DNA of 64,000 nucleotides from Brachyspira hampsonii. Its GTDB lineage: Bacteria > Spirochaetota > Brachyspiria > Brachyspirales > Brachyspiraceae. The position numbers and the translations under genes are program-made. Shown here one piece after another: positions 55,686-64,000 of the stretch (its first letter is position 1; each line of letters opens with the position of its first letter). Below the pieces are notes generated by a model. That model was given only the letters and a program-made list of their open reading frames with translations, did not search any database and had not been told where the DNA came from. The stretch lies in the NCBI RefSeq assembly GCF_001746205.1, contig NZ_MDCO01000001.1, forward strand, positions 381,896 to 445,895, read 5' to 3'.

Positions 55686-57503
55686 TTATTTAAAATTATT
55701 GTCTAATTTAAAATATTCTAATTCAGAATATAAATTATTAGTTCCATTTACAACATCTTTTCCGAGCAATGAACTGTCATTAACTAATTCAGCATTTTCC
55801 TGAGTGATTTTATTTAATTCATTCATAGATGTATTAATCTGTCTTACACTCTCTTCTTCTTCTGATGTAGATTCATATATATTGACTAGTATATCAGAAA
55901 CTTCTTTGGCGGAATTTTCTATTTCCACAAGTATATCCAAAGATCTTTTTACAGATTCATCACCAATCTCTATTTTAGATACAGTATTTTCTATAATATT
56001 TGTAATATTGCCGGCAGCTTCATTAACATTTTGAGCTAAACTTCTTATTTCTGAAGCTACTACAGCAAATCCTCTTCCCTGTTCACCAGCACGAGCCGCC
56101 TCTACTGCTGCATTAAGTGCTAATATATTAGTTTGGAAAGCTATTGATTGTATTAGTTTTGTAATATTTGATATTTCCTTACTAGATTCTGAAATTTCAT
56201 TCATATTATTTGATATTTCATTAACTGCCGCTACTCCATTTTGAGTGGATTCAGTAACTTTAGAACTCATATTCTTAGCATTATAAGAGTTTTTTGAAGT
56301 ATTAGAAATGGCTGAAAGCAGGTTTTCTACAGAACTAGTTATTTCTTCAACAGCCGCAGCTTGAGAAGATGTTCTGTCTGATAAATTATCTATGCCCATT
56401 GATATTTTTTCTGATGAATTGTTAATTAATGATATATTTTCTTTTAATTCAGAAACAATAGTATGCATTATATTCTGCATATCATTGATTGAATTTGCCA
56501 AAACGCCGGCAACATCTTTTCTTTTTAAATCTTTATCATCAAATTGACTGTCAAATCTTCCATCTTGCATTAATGTCATTACTGTAATAGCATGATATAG
56601 ATTATTTGATAATGGTATTACTATTCTAGCAACTAAAAGAAATTCTAAAATTATAAGAAATAATATACATAGAAACAAACTTATCATAAGAAACCTAAAT
56701 TGAGAATAAAACATTTCAGCACTTCCTTTGAATACTAATATCCAAGGAGCATTATCTGTTTTTTTAATAGTATACCATTCATTATCTATTATATCTAAAT
56801 CCCCTATATGCGATGATAAATTATTTTTAAAATCAGCAAATATAGGATATGTAAATAAATTATTAGTTTCATTTAATATATAATCTTTATTGTCATGCGT
56901 CATAAAAATACCATTATCTGAAACTATATAAATTTCATCTTCAAAATTTTTCTTTATACTCTCAGATATAGTATTTATATTAGCAAAATCTATAGCACAT
57001 ACACCTTTTAAAGCCCCATTAGTATAAACAGCCTTTGCAAATGTAATAGTAAGTTTATTTACTGCAAAATCTATATAAGGATCGCTAATCATTATATTAT
57101 TAGTTGCAACAGAATCTTTATACCAATCTCTTGAAGTTTGATCATAAGTAAGCGGATAAACTTCTAATGTATTAATAAAAACTCCGCCTTGAGGATATGG
57201 AGTAGTATTTCCAAAATATACATTCAAATACCCTTCATTAAGTTTCTGAACATTAGTTATAAAATTACCAAACTCCACCCAATTAGGATTAGATGATAAA
57301 TATGCATCCATAACATAAATAGTATTTTTCAATCCTTCAACATAACCTTCCGTTCTAGTCTTTGCCTCTAATGATTGAAGATTCTTCTCTCTTAAAAATC
57401 TGGATTTATATAAGGGCTTATAAAGAATATATATACCTATAAATAAAATCAAAAGAAATATTATGAAAGGAGCTAAGAACTTTATCATTAATTTATTTTT
57501 CAT
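55686..57503 (-). CDS. Methyl-accepting chemotaxis protein with extracytoplasmic sensor
   Basis: 605 residues. An N-terminal membrane helix (about 8-28) is followed by a periplasmic Cache-like sensor domain (about 35-275, with TSRDWYKDS and [13 protein letters not shown] segments), a second membrane helix, a short HAMP-like linker, and the signalling region with [25 protein letters not shown]. No NWETF-type CheR tether is present at the C-terminus. It likely signals to the CheA/CheW encoded at 30-33 kb. Confidence 0.9.
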   Translation of the reverse strand: MKNKLMIKFLAPFIIFLLILFIGIYILYKPLYKSRFLREKNLQSLEAKTRTEGYVEGLKNTIYVMDAYLSSNPNWVEFGNFITNVQKLNEGYLNVYFGNTTPYPQGGVFINTLEVYPLTYDQTSRDWYKDSVATNNIMISDPYIDFAVNKLTITFAKAVYTNGALKGVCAIDFANINTISESIKKNFEDEIYIVSDNGIFMTHDNKDYILNETNNLFTYPIFADFKNNLSSHIGDLDIIDNEWYTIKKTDNAPWILVFKGSAEMFYSQFRFLMISLFLCILFLIILEFLLVARIVIPLSNNLYHAITVMTLMQDGRFDSQFDDKDLKRKDVAGVLANSINDMQNIMHTIVSELKENISLINNSSEKISMGIDNLSDRTSSQAAAVEEITSSVENLLSAISNTSKNSYNAKNMSSKVTESTQNGVAAVNEISNNMNEISESSKEISNITKLIQSIAFQTNILALNAAVEAARAGEQGRGFAVVASEIRSLAQNVNEAAGNITNIIENTVSKIEIGDESVKRSLDILVEIENSAKEVSDILVNIYESTSEEEESVRQINTSMNELNKITQENAELVNDSSLLGKDVVNGTNNLYSELEYFKLDNNFK

Positions 57504-57690
57504 TATAATAACCTTTATAAAATTTATAATCTTCTTTATAAATAATATAGAAAATTATATGCATAAAGTCAAAGATAATAATGAATTTTTATATAATTTT
57601 TTAAATTTTTAATTTTTTTAATATATTTCTCTTTTATAATCAATAATAGTTGGTTTTATAACTTTTGAAATTAGTAATTATAATACAAAA

Positions 57691-58626
57691 TTAACAAACA
57701 TTTTTAGCTATAAGCCTAATATTTTCTCCATAACTCCATTTAGTTTTTTCACAATCATAATTAACAAATGATAAACTTGGAAAGATGAATGTCTTTATAC
57801 CAAATATAGAAAATGGTACAATATTTTTTAAACTCGTCATATTGCCCTTTAATATATCAGCTTTTAAACTAATATTATCTTTATCAACATTATAATTACT
57901 ATATTTAATATCTACTATTTCAAATTTAACACTTTCTAATAACATTTTTAAATTATATGGATTAAAATTAACAGTATGTTCCGTAGTCAAACAATCAATT
58001 AATATATCATTATCAACTTCTTCCCGCATAGGAGAATTAGGAACTTCTATATATAGATATCCATTGTCATTAAGCATAGATTTTATTTTTAGTAATATAT
58101 CTCTAGGACTAACAAAATGCTCTAAAACATGCGAAAGCATTATAATATCATATTTTTCATTACTGCTCAAAAAATCTGATTCTAATTTTATACTATATTT
58201 ATTTTCAGCATAGTTTCTAGCATAATCATTAAGTTCATATCCATAGACACTAAAACCATTATCTTTAAATATTTTTAATAAAAGTCCGTCAAAAGCACCT
58301 ATTTCACAGACCTTAATATTATGCTTATTTTTAATATCATTAAATAAATAATTTACAAATTTAAATTGAGACAAACTTCTTGAATAACGAATTCTAAATT
58401 TAGCATATTCAAATATTTTATTTTTTATTTTATTATTTCCATTATGGTACAGCCAATATTTATGATATTCATTTTTATATAAATTATTCATTTCATCTTC
58501 AGTAGGCGGCTCAATATAATATAATTTGCAGTCATTACACTGATAAACTTTTTTATCACTATCCCATATATTTTTTATAATACCTATTTCAGTATAATTA
58601 TTACTATAGCAAACACTGCATTTCAT
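57691..58626 (-). CDS. SAM-dependent methyltransferase with N-terminal zinc ribbon
   Basis: 311 residues. Two N-terminal CxxC pairs (C3/C6 and CNDC) suggest a zinc ribbon. A class I methyltransferase core follows: CEIGAFDGLLLKIF as the SAM-binding motif I, YDIIMLSHVLEHF and LYIEVPNS further on. This layout is found in C-methyltransferases of sugar pathways and in some uncharacterised SAM enzymes. It sits 13 bp after nusA on the same strand, where infB often lies in other bacteria. Confidence 0.8.
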   Translation of the reverse strand: MKCSVCYSNNYTEIGIIKNIWDSDKKVYQCNDCKLYYIEPPTEDEMNNLYKNEYHKYWLYHNGNNKIKNKIFEYAKFRIRYSRSLSQFKFVNYLFNDIKNKHNIKVCEIGAFDGLLLKIFKDNGFSVYGYELNDYARNYAENKYSIKLESDFLSSNEKYDIIMLSHVLEHFVSPRDILLKIKSMLNDNGYLYIEVPNSPMREEVDNDILIDCLTTEHTVNFNPYNLKMLLESVKFEIVDIKYSNYNVDKDNISLKADILKGNMTSLKNIVPFSIFGIKTFIFPSLSFVNYDCEKTKWSYGENIRLIAKNVC

Positions 58627-58639
58627 ATAAATAACTCAA

Positions 58640-60130
58640 TTATTCAAAAGAAAGCTCAATTCCGCATTTAGGACATTTAGTCATATCTTCTGTAATACTT
58701 GATCCGCAATTAGGGCATTCATAAACTTCAATTTCCTCAACAACCTCTTCGGAAGTAGTTTCATATTCATCATCTGAAGCCTCTACAACCTCAACAACAT
58801 CTTTCATTACAAGCATTAAATTATCTACAATTTCTTTTTCAAGATTAGTTTTTTCTATAATGTCTTCAGCCGACATATTATATAATTCTTCTATAGAATT
58901 GATATTATTATCTATAAGCGTTTTTATAATTGCTTCATTAATGCCCTGCAATGAATACAAATTACTTTCAAATACTTCAGTATTTTCTAATTCTTCATCA
59001 GCAGACTCAATTTCTTCTGTATTATCTGAGAATATTTGATTTAGAGGAACTATATCTTTTAATAATTCCGGATTTTCTTTTATATCTGTTTCAGTTTTTA
59101 TATCAAAATAATATCCTGTAAGCTGAGAAGCTAATTTCACATTATAACCGCTTTTTCCCAATGCTAAAGAAAGCTGCTCATCTGGTATAATAATCATAGC
59201 TTCCTTTTTTTCAGGATCCGTAATAATAATTCGTATTGGCTTAGCAGGAGTTATAGCCTCAGCAATATATTCTCTTATGTCCTTAGACCATTTTACAACA
59301 TCTATCTTTTCACCTTCTATTTCTTTAATAATAGACTGTATACGAATACCTTTCTGACCTATACAAGCTCCTATAGGATCTACTTCAGGCTTATTAGAAG
59401 AAACAGCAACTTTTATTTTTAAACCCGGCTGCCTTACTACATTTTTAATCTCTATAGTACCATCAGCTATCTCTGGTATTTCAAGTTCAAATAATTTTTT
59501 GATAAAATCAGGTTTTGTTCTAGTAAGCAGTATTTTAGTAGGTATTTCCTTGCCTTTTTCATCTTTACCGCCCTGTACTTTATATATATAGGCTCTTATT
59601 CTATCGCCTGATGTATAATGTTCTCTAGGAGACTGATCTTTTTTCTGTAATTCACCTTCTGTTTTTCCTAAATTTATATAAATAGTTCCTCTATGTTCTC
59701 TCTGAAAATATCCGTTTACAAGCTGATTTTCTCTTCTTTTAAATTCATTGTATATAATATTTTTTTCTAATTCAGAAATTTTTTGAAAAAATGCTGTTCT
59801 AGCTACTGTACTCTCTATTCTTCCAAATGCTTCAACCTGATCTACAAGTATTAATACCTCATCACCCAAATTAATATCCTGATCTAATTTCTTAGCATCT
59901 TCCAAAGATATTTCTTTATTTTTATTTCTAACTTCTTCTACAACGCTGGCACCTTTATATACAGTAGGATTATTCTTATTGTCAAAATGAATATGAAATT
60001 TTATATCATCGCCATATTTTTTCTTCAAAGCTAATTCCATAGTAGATGCTATAACCTCTTTCAAAAGCTCTACACTAATATCTTTTTCATCAGAAAGCTG
60101 CTGTAAATAAGTTCCAACATTTTCAAACAT
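58640..60130 (-). CDS. nusA: Transcription termination/antitermination protein NusA with C-terminal zinc ribbon
   Basis: 496 residues: N-terminal RNA-polymerase-binding domain (about 1-125), S1 domain (about 135-205), then KH domains with IGACIGQKGIRIQSI and LALGKSGYNVKLASQLTGY. A helix-hairpin-helix-like region (GINEAIIKTLIDNNINSIEEL) is followed by an acidic stretch and two CxxC pairs at the extreme C-terminus (CPNC and CPKC). The zinc ribbon is not part of standard NusA. It modulates pausing, termination and antitermination. Confidence 0.93.
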   Translation of the reverse strand: MFENVGTYLQQLSDEKDISVELLKEVIASTMELALKKKYGDDIKFHIHFDNKNNPTVYKGASVVEEVRNKNKEISLEDAKKLDQDINLGDEVLILVDQVEAFGRIESTVARTAFFQKISELEKNIIYNEFKRRENQLVNGYFQREHRGTIYINLGKTEGELQKKDQSPREHYTSGDRIRAYIYKVQGGKDEKGKEIPTKILLTRTKPDFIKKLFELEIPEIADGTIEIKNVVRQPGLKIKVAVSSNKPEVDPIGACIGQKGIRIQSIIKEIEGEKIDVVKWSKDIREYIAEAITPAKPIRIIITDPEKKEAMIIIPDEQLSLALGKSGYNVKLASQLTGYYFDIKTETDIKENPELLKDIVPLNQIFSDNTEEIESADEELENTEVFESNLYSLQGINEAIIKTLIDNNINSIEELYNMSAEDIIEKTNLEKEIVDNLMLVMKDVVEVVEASDDEYETTSEEVVEEIEVYECPNCGSSITEDMTKCPKCGIELSFE

Positions 60131-60185
60131 TTTGACTCTCCATTTTTTTATTTTTATTATTAAACATGTTTATAGTATATCAATA

Positions 60186-60749
60186 TTAACAATTTAATCT
60201 TGCTTTTATGATATCTTTTTTTAATATTTTTATATTTTTTTCATTAATAACATTATCTTCATCAGTTACAGTTATTATAATACAGTCATCTTCAACCTTT
60301 TTCAGCATTGCATAAGCAGTAATAAACTCATCGCCGCTTTTATATTTTATTTTTATAGGCATATCTTCAAATAATTCATATCTGTCATTAAACTTCCATC
60401 TGAACCCCGCAGAAGAAACTGTTATAGTATAATCTCCCTCATCATAACCATTAGCCTTTATGCAATCCTGAATCCTTCTTGTAGTTTCTATACAATGAGT
60501 ATGAGATACACTTTCTTTATTCTTAAAGATAACAGCATATACTTTTTTATTATCAGAAATAGCTCTTACCTTCAAATCAAGAAGATATATATTATTTTCC
60601 TCTAAAACATCTTTTATACCATTAAACAATACAGCTTCATCTATTATATTATTATCTATTTTCTTAATTGATTTCTCTTTTTTAAATTTCTTTTTTTTAG
60701 GTTCTCTGCCGTATTCTTTTTGTTTCTGAGGTTTAGTTTTTTTATTCAT
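60186..60749 (-). CDS. rimP: Ribosome maturation factor RimP
   Basis: 187 residues. The first 30 are strongly basic (a Lys-rich extension), followed by the RimP core: ENNIYLLDLKV, HCIETTRRIQDCI, YTITVSSAGFRWKFNDRYEL (the V-x-S-x-G block) and a C-terminal small barrel. Its position upstream of nusA is conserved among bacteria. It assists 30S subunit assembly. Divergence in the core makes the match less obvious than usual. Confidence 0.83.
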   Translation of the reverse strand: MNKKTKPQKQKEYGREPKKKKFKKEKSIKKIDNNIIDEAVLFNGIKDVLEENNIYLLDLKVRAISDNKKVYAVIFKNKESVSHTHCIETTRRIQDCIKANGYDEGDYTITVSSAGFRWKFNDRYELFEDMPIKIKYKSGDEFITAYAMLKKVEDDCIIITVTDEDNVINEKNIKILKKDIIKARLNC

Positions 60750-60781
60750 ATAAACACTTTTTTATTATTTTCCTACTAAAT

Positions 60782-60825
60782 AAAAAAAAGAGTGTCAGTT
60801 TTTGCTGCCAAAAACCAACGCCCTT
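60782..60825 (-). terminator. Terminator-like hairpin in the rimP-nusA leader (possible attenuator)
   Basis: On the minus strand, arms starting AAGGGCG (60825) and ending CACTCTTT (60787) pair around GTTTTTG/CAAAAAC with a GCAG loop; a run of eight T follows. It lies between the promoter (60881-60854) and the rimP ATG at 60749, so it interrupts the operon's leader rather than ending a gene. Confidence 0.75.
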
Positions 60826-60853
60826 CATTACAAATATTTTCGGAAGTGATTTT

Positions 60854-60881
60854 ATTTTAACTTACTAATGATTTTTGTCAA
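60854..60881 (-). promoter_or_regulatory. Promoter of the rimP-nusA operon
   Basis: On the minus strand a perfect TTGACA (60881-60876), a 16 bp spacer and TAAAAT (60859-60854). Transcription would begin near 60847, leaving a leader of about 98 bases that contains the hairpin at 60825-60782. Confidence 0.6.
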
Positions 60882-60921
60882 GTACTTTAATAAAATTTAT
60901 TATTATGTTAATATTAATTGA

Positions 60922-60950
60922 TTGACTTTTATTATTTTCTATTTTATTAT
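60922..60950 (+). promoter_or_regulatory. Promoter of the cardiolipin synthase gene
   Basis: TTGACT at 60922-60927, a 17 bp spacer and TATTAT at 60945-60950, 35 bases before the ATG at 60985. The TTG of the -35 box also opens a longer reading frame, which is therefore not used as start. Confidence 0.5.
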
Positions 60951-60984
60951 TGAGAGTAATAAACTGAAAATAGTATTGGTAAAT

Positions 60985-62511
60985 ATGGTATTTTATACAT
61001 TAACTATTATATTTTTCTTGTATGTGGTCTCTATAGCTATAAAAATGCTTCTTGAAAATAGACCTCCATACTCATTTATAGCTTGGCTAACCGTTTTAGT
61101 ATTTCTGCCTTATATTGGAGTAATATTCTATATATTTCTTGGTATGGATTGGAAAAAATCAAAAAAGAAAATTTCTGCTAAACTTCCTGAAGATATGATA
61201 AAAAATTATTTTTCTTCGCTTCTGAAAGAACAAATAAAAATACTTGACAATATGCAGGGCAATTACAGCAAAAATATAAATTTAGTTAAGCTTGCAATAA
61301 AAAGCGGCTACTCTCCTATAACAGTTCAAAATGAAGTTTATGTCTTTGATGAAGGAGATAAACTTTTTGATGCCATAATTCAGGATTTGAAATTGGCAGA
61401 AAAAACGATACACATGGAATATTTTATATGGAGAAGCGATAAGCTTGGAAATAGAATAAAAGATGTTCTAATAAAAAAAGCAAAAGAAGGAGTTGAAATT
61501 AGACTTATATTCGACGGTGTAGGATCATTAAAAAGAATAAGCAGAAAATACAGAAGAGAGTTAAAAGCAAATGGTATAAAATTTTTATATTATCATGATC
61601 CTTTTTCTATATTATGGACTAGATTTGTTAATTATAGAAATCATAGAAAAATCGTTGTAGTTGATGGCGTAGTAGCTTATATGGGCGGAATGAATCTAGG
61701 GCAGGAATATATAGACGGAGGAAAACATTTTAATTCTTGGAAAGATGTTCATATGAGAATAGTAGGAGATTCATGCAATCTCATACAGAATGTTTTTGTA
61801 TGTGATTGGTATAATGCCGGAGGAAGAGACTTAGAAATCTATAATATAGAAGAATATAAACATAAACACTTCAAAAAAATAAAATATGCTGATAAAGATT
61901 TAAACGAAGAAAAAGTCTCAATTATAAGAAAAGATCTATTTCCGCAATCATTTACTGATAAATTTCTTCCTGTTCAAATAATAACTTCAGGAGCAGACTC
62001 AAAGTGGGACAGCATACAGAAAGTCTACTCCAAAATGATAGAAGAGGCTAAAGAAAGTATTTATATAGAAAGTCCTTATTTTGTACCTGATGACGGTTTT
62101 TTAAGAACTTTAGAAAATGCGGCATTATCTGAAGTAGATGTAAATCTTATGATAACAGGAAAGCCTGATAAATTAATTCCTTGGTGGGTGGCTCAGACAT
62201 ATTTTGAACCTTTGCTCAATGCTGGAGTAAACATTTATTTATATGAAAAAGGTTTTCTGCATAGTAAATTCTGTGTTATGGATGGAAGAATAGTATCATG
62301 CGGTACTTGTAATATGGATATAAGAAGTTTTTATTTACATTATGAAATGAATGCAGTTATATATGATATTGATATTGCTAAAAAATTTGAGGATATATTT
62401 AAAAAAGATATACTTAATTCTCATAAAGTAACTATAGAGGAGTATTCCAAACAGTCAATGCTTGTAAGACTTAGAAATTCAGCTTGCAGAATTATAGCTC
62501 CTGTATTATAA
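60985..62511 (+). CDS. cls: Cardiolipin synthase (phospholipase D family)
   Basis: 508 residues from ATG 60985. Two N-terminal membrane helices are followed by two HKD motifs: H-x-K-x4-D in HRKIVVVDG and again in HSKFCVMDG, which form the active site of the PLD superfamily. It joins phosphatidylglycerol (or a related lipid) to make cardiolipin at the inner membrane. The RBS is weak. Confidence 0.92.
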   Translation: MVFYTLTIIFFLYVVSIAIKMLLENRPPYSFIAWLTVLVFLPYIGVIFYIFLGMDWKKSKKKISAKLPEDMIKNYFSSLLKEQIKILDNMQGNYSKNINLVKLAIKSGYSPITVQNEVYVFDEGDKLFDAIIQDLKLAEKTIHMEYFIWRSDKLGNRIKDVLIKKAKEGVEIRLIFDGVGSLKRISRKYRRELKANGIKFLYYHDPFSILWTRFVNYRNHRKIVVVDGVVAYMGGMNLGQEYIDGGKHFNSWKDVHMRIVGDSCNLIQNVFVCDWYNAGGRDLEIYNIEEYKHKHFKKIKYADKDLNEEKVSIIRKDLFPQSFTDKFLPVQIITSGADSKWDSIQKVYSKMIEEAKESIYIESPYFVPDDGFLRTLENAALSEVDVNLMITGKPDKLIPWWVAQTYFEPLLNAGVNIYLYEKGFLHSKFCVMDGRIVSCGTCNMDIRSFYLHYEMNAVIYDIDIAKKFEDIFKKDILNSHKVTIEEYSKQSMLVRLRNSACRIIAPVL

Positions 62512-62542
62512 TAGTTTATATTTTTGAATACGGTAAATAATT

Positions 62543-63496
62543 ATGATGAAAAAAATAAAAATATCAGAATTAGATAATCAAGCTATTTTTGATTTAGGAC
62601 TTTCAAAAGAAAGGCATATTCTTTTTATAGATGATATAGGAATAAAAAAAGAAAATATTAATATGCTTAATGAACTTTTAAAAACTAGAGAAGATTTCTT
62701 TGTGAATATATCATCGGAAAAAAATGAAAGTAATAAAAATAATATAAGCGGTAATGATTTGCTTACAGCTTTGCCTGAAATGAGAAATCTTATATATCAT
62801 GCATCGCTTAAATATCCATTGAAAAATATATCAATATTTTCTAAACTTATCAATTTAAGAAGTCTGCATCTATACGGTGATTTACCTAAAGATATGGAAT
62901 TAAAGCCTCTCGATAATATAGTAAATTTGGAAAGTATGTACATAGAAAACGGACTTACTTTAAAACAAGATGTTTATTTATCTATGAGAAGCACTATAAG
63001 AGAAATAGGTGCCGGTATATTTAGAATGGAATCTTTTGATAAAAATCCTAATTTGAAAAAAATAGCCATTCTTACAGGAGTTTCTCATGAAGAAGAAATG
63101 CCTAAAAAACTTCCTGAATTAGAAGAGCTTTATATTGAAAAAGGAAAAAATATAAGATCTTTTAATTTTATATCTGAAATGAAAACACTTAAAACATTGG
63201 AATTAAATAATATACCATCATTAAAAGAAATTCCTAATTTAAGTAATTTAGAAAATTTAACAAAAGTTATTTTAACTAATCTAAGGAGTCTTGAAAATAT
63301 GGACTCTATATTAAATCATACTAGAATAAGGACTCTAATATTAGAAAATATAAAATGCTTTAATATAGATATGCTTTCAAAAGAAACAGCTCCTAGATTG
63401 AAATATGTATCTATTATAAGCGATGATAAAAATTGGGATAAACGAACAAAGAAATTATTGGAAGAAAGAGGATATATAGATTATAATGAAAATTAA
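62543..63496 (+). CDS. Leucine-rich-repeat protein
   Basis: 317 residues with about eight leucine-rich turns (LINLRSLHLYGDL, LKTLELNNIPSL, LENLTKVILTNL, RIRTLILENIKC). No signal peptide, so it is probably cytoplasmic. Such repeats mediate protein binding; partner unknown. It follows cls on the same strand with 31 bp between. Confidence 0.78.
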   Translation: MMKKIKISELDNQAIFDLGLSKERHILFIDDIGIKKENINMLNELLKTREDFFVNISSEKNESNKNNISGNDLLTALPEMRNLIYHASLKYPLKNISIFSKLINLRSLHLYGDLPKDMELKPLDNIVNLESMYIENGLTLKQDVYLSMRSTIREIGAGIFRMESFDKNPNLKKIAILTGVSHEEEMPKKLPELEELYIEKGKNIRSFNFISEMKTLKTLELNNIPSLKEIPNLSNLENLTKVILTNLRSLENMDSILNHTRIRTLILENIKCFNIDMLSKETAPRLKYVSIISDDKNWDKRTKKLLEERGYIDYNEN

Positions 63497-63523
63497 TTCA
63501 TTTAAATTAAGAATATTTATTAA

Positions 63524-63555
63524 ATAAAAAAATGAGCCTGATTTCTCAAGCCCAT
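63524..63555 (-). terminator. Terminator of the partial MCP gene
   Basis: On the minus strand ATGGGCTTGA and TCAGGCTCAT (63555-63532) form a 10 bp stem with two wobble pairs closed by a GAAA tetraloop, then a T-run. It lies just past the MCP stop codon. Confidence 0.85.
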
Positions 63556-63584
63556 TCAAAATATAATTTTAATATTATAGAGTT

Positions 63585-64000
63585 TTACAATTTGAAATAA
63601 CTTACAGCATCTATTAATTTCTGTGCTTCGCTGCTTAAAGTTATACTAGCTTCTTTTGACTGCTCCACTAAACTAGCATTTTCCTGTGTGCTTGCATCCA
63701 TTTTTAGTACCGCCTGATTAACCTGCTCAACTCCGCTTTGCTGTTCTACTGCTGTTGTAGAAATATCTTTCATTATACTTGCGGTATTTTCTATTTTATC
63801 TTTTATATCAGTAAATATTTCCTGAGATTTTCTAGCCGCTTCTGTAGCTATCTTTATCTTCTCATCAGAATCTGCTATCAAAGCAGTAATGTCTTTAACA
63901 GAAGTTTGTGTATTTTGAGCTAATGTTCTAACCTCAGAAGCTACAACAGAGAAACCTCTGCCCTGCTCTCCTGCACGAGCTGCTTCTACTGAAGCATTAA
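63585..64000 (-). CDS. Methyl-accepting chemotaxis protein, C-terminal end (partial)
   Basis: About 138 residues are within the window; the frame continues past the right edge. It begins, in the visible part, at [28 protein letters not shown], the signalling tip contacting CheA/CheW, and then descends the second helical arm with a methylation-type [12 protein letters not shown] region. The C-terminus ([10 protein letters not shown]) has no CheR tether. A second MCP lies at 55.7-57.5 kb. Confidence 0.9.
   Translation of the reverse strand, partial: NASVEAARAGEQGRGFSVVASEVRTLAQNTQTSVKDITALIADSDEKIKIATEAARKSQEIFTDIKDKIENTASIMKDISTTAVEQQSGVEQVNQAVLKMDASTQENASLVEQSKEASITLSSEAQKLIDAVSYFKL

Noticed and set aside
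60922-60984. TTG start for cardiolipin synthase adding 21 residues
   Set aside because: The TTG is part of a TTGACT -35 box followed by a TATTAT box at the correct spacing, so this stretch is more likely promoter than coding.

Overview
The window is very AT-rich, with almost all genes tightly packed and short spacers. Gene content points to a spirochaete, most likely the genus Brachyspira. The support is a large che operon, LOS-type envelope genes (LptF/G-like permease, Wzx-like flippase), paired exported ankyrin-repeat proteins, cyclic-nucleotide-binding/TPR proteins, type III glutamine synthetase and an intrinsic codon bias to A/T. The genus is inferred from content, not from a database search. 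I found no tRNA, rRNA, CRISPR array or intact insertion sequence.

Layout. 1-2.2 kb: the tail of a surface-polysaccharide-type locus, ending in two radical SAM/SPASM-like enzymes that share one N-terminal tag. 2.3-7.1 kb: a methionine/one-carbon block, with B12-dependent methionine synthase (catalytic part), a separate reactivation-domain gene and MetF. The two methionine synthase parts are separated by 382 bp filled with a structured repeat array. 7.2-13.9 kb: MATE exporter, a TPR-like protein, a GlmU-like nucleotidyltransferase overlapping an exported protein, a DUF2225 protein and an LptF/G-family permease. 13.9-17.4 kb (minus): GNAT, ProS, Dxr. 17.6-20.6 kb: an orphan GldG-like protein and a flippase. 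20.6-25.3 kb (minus): two paralogous exported ankyrin proteins around a MITE-like element, two cNMP-binding proteins and a NimA-like flavoprotein. 25.4 kb: NadE.

27.4-36.2 kb is the centrepiece. It is an unbroken co-directional chemotaxis operon: divergent soluble MCP-like protein, STAS protein, CheY, CheA, CheW, CheR, CheD, CheB, and finally a protein that looks like a CD-NTase-fold nucleotidyltransferase that has lost its catalytic aspartates. 36.3-41.7 kb: GlnN, a WYL regulator, an unknown membrane-anchored protein and a DUF1385 protein. 41.8-44.9 kb: a lipoprotein, a 14-copy heptanucleotide tract with its own promoter and RBS, then an MFS transporter and sugar-phosphate isomerase/epimerase pair. 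45.0-51.8 kb: GpsA, then a TetR regulator divergent from a TolC-RND efflux pair that has no adaptor gene. 51.9-57.5 kb: TsaD, PurB, threonine aldolase and a membrane MCP. 57.7-60.9 kb (minus): RimP-NusA-methyltransferase operon with a terminator-like hairpin in its leader and an unusual zinc ribbon on NusA. 61-64 kb: cardiolipin synthase, an LRR protein and the C-terminal end of another MCP.

Most novel-looking signals: the pseudo-nucleotidyltransferase closing the che operon; the A/B hairpin repeat array between the two halves of methionine synthase; the heptamer tract; the TIR-bounded element that carries a promoter and has a partial relative upstream of the efflux operon; and the nusA-operon attenuator.
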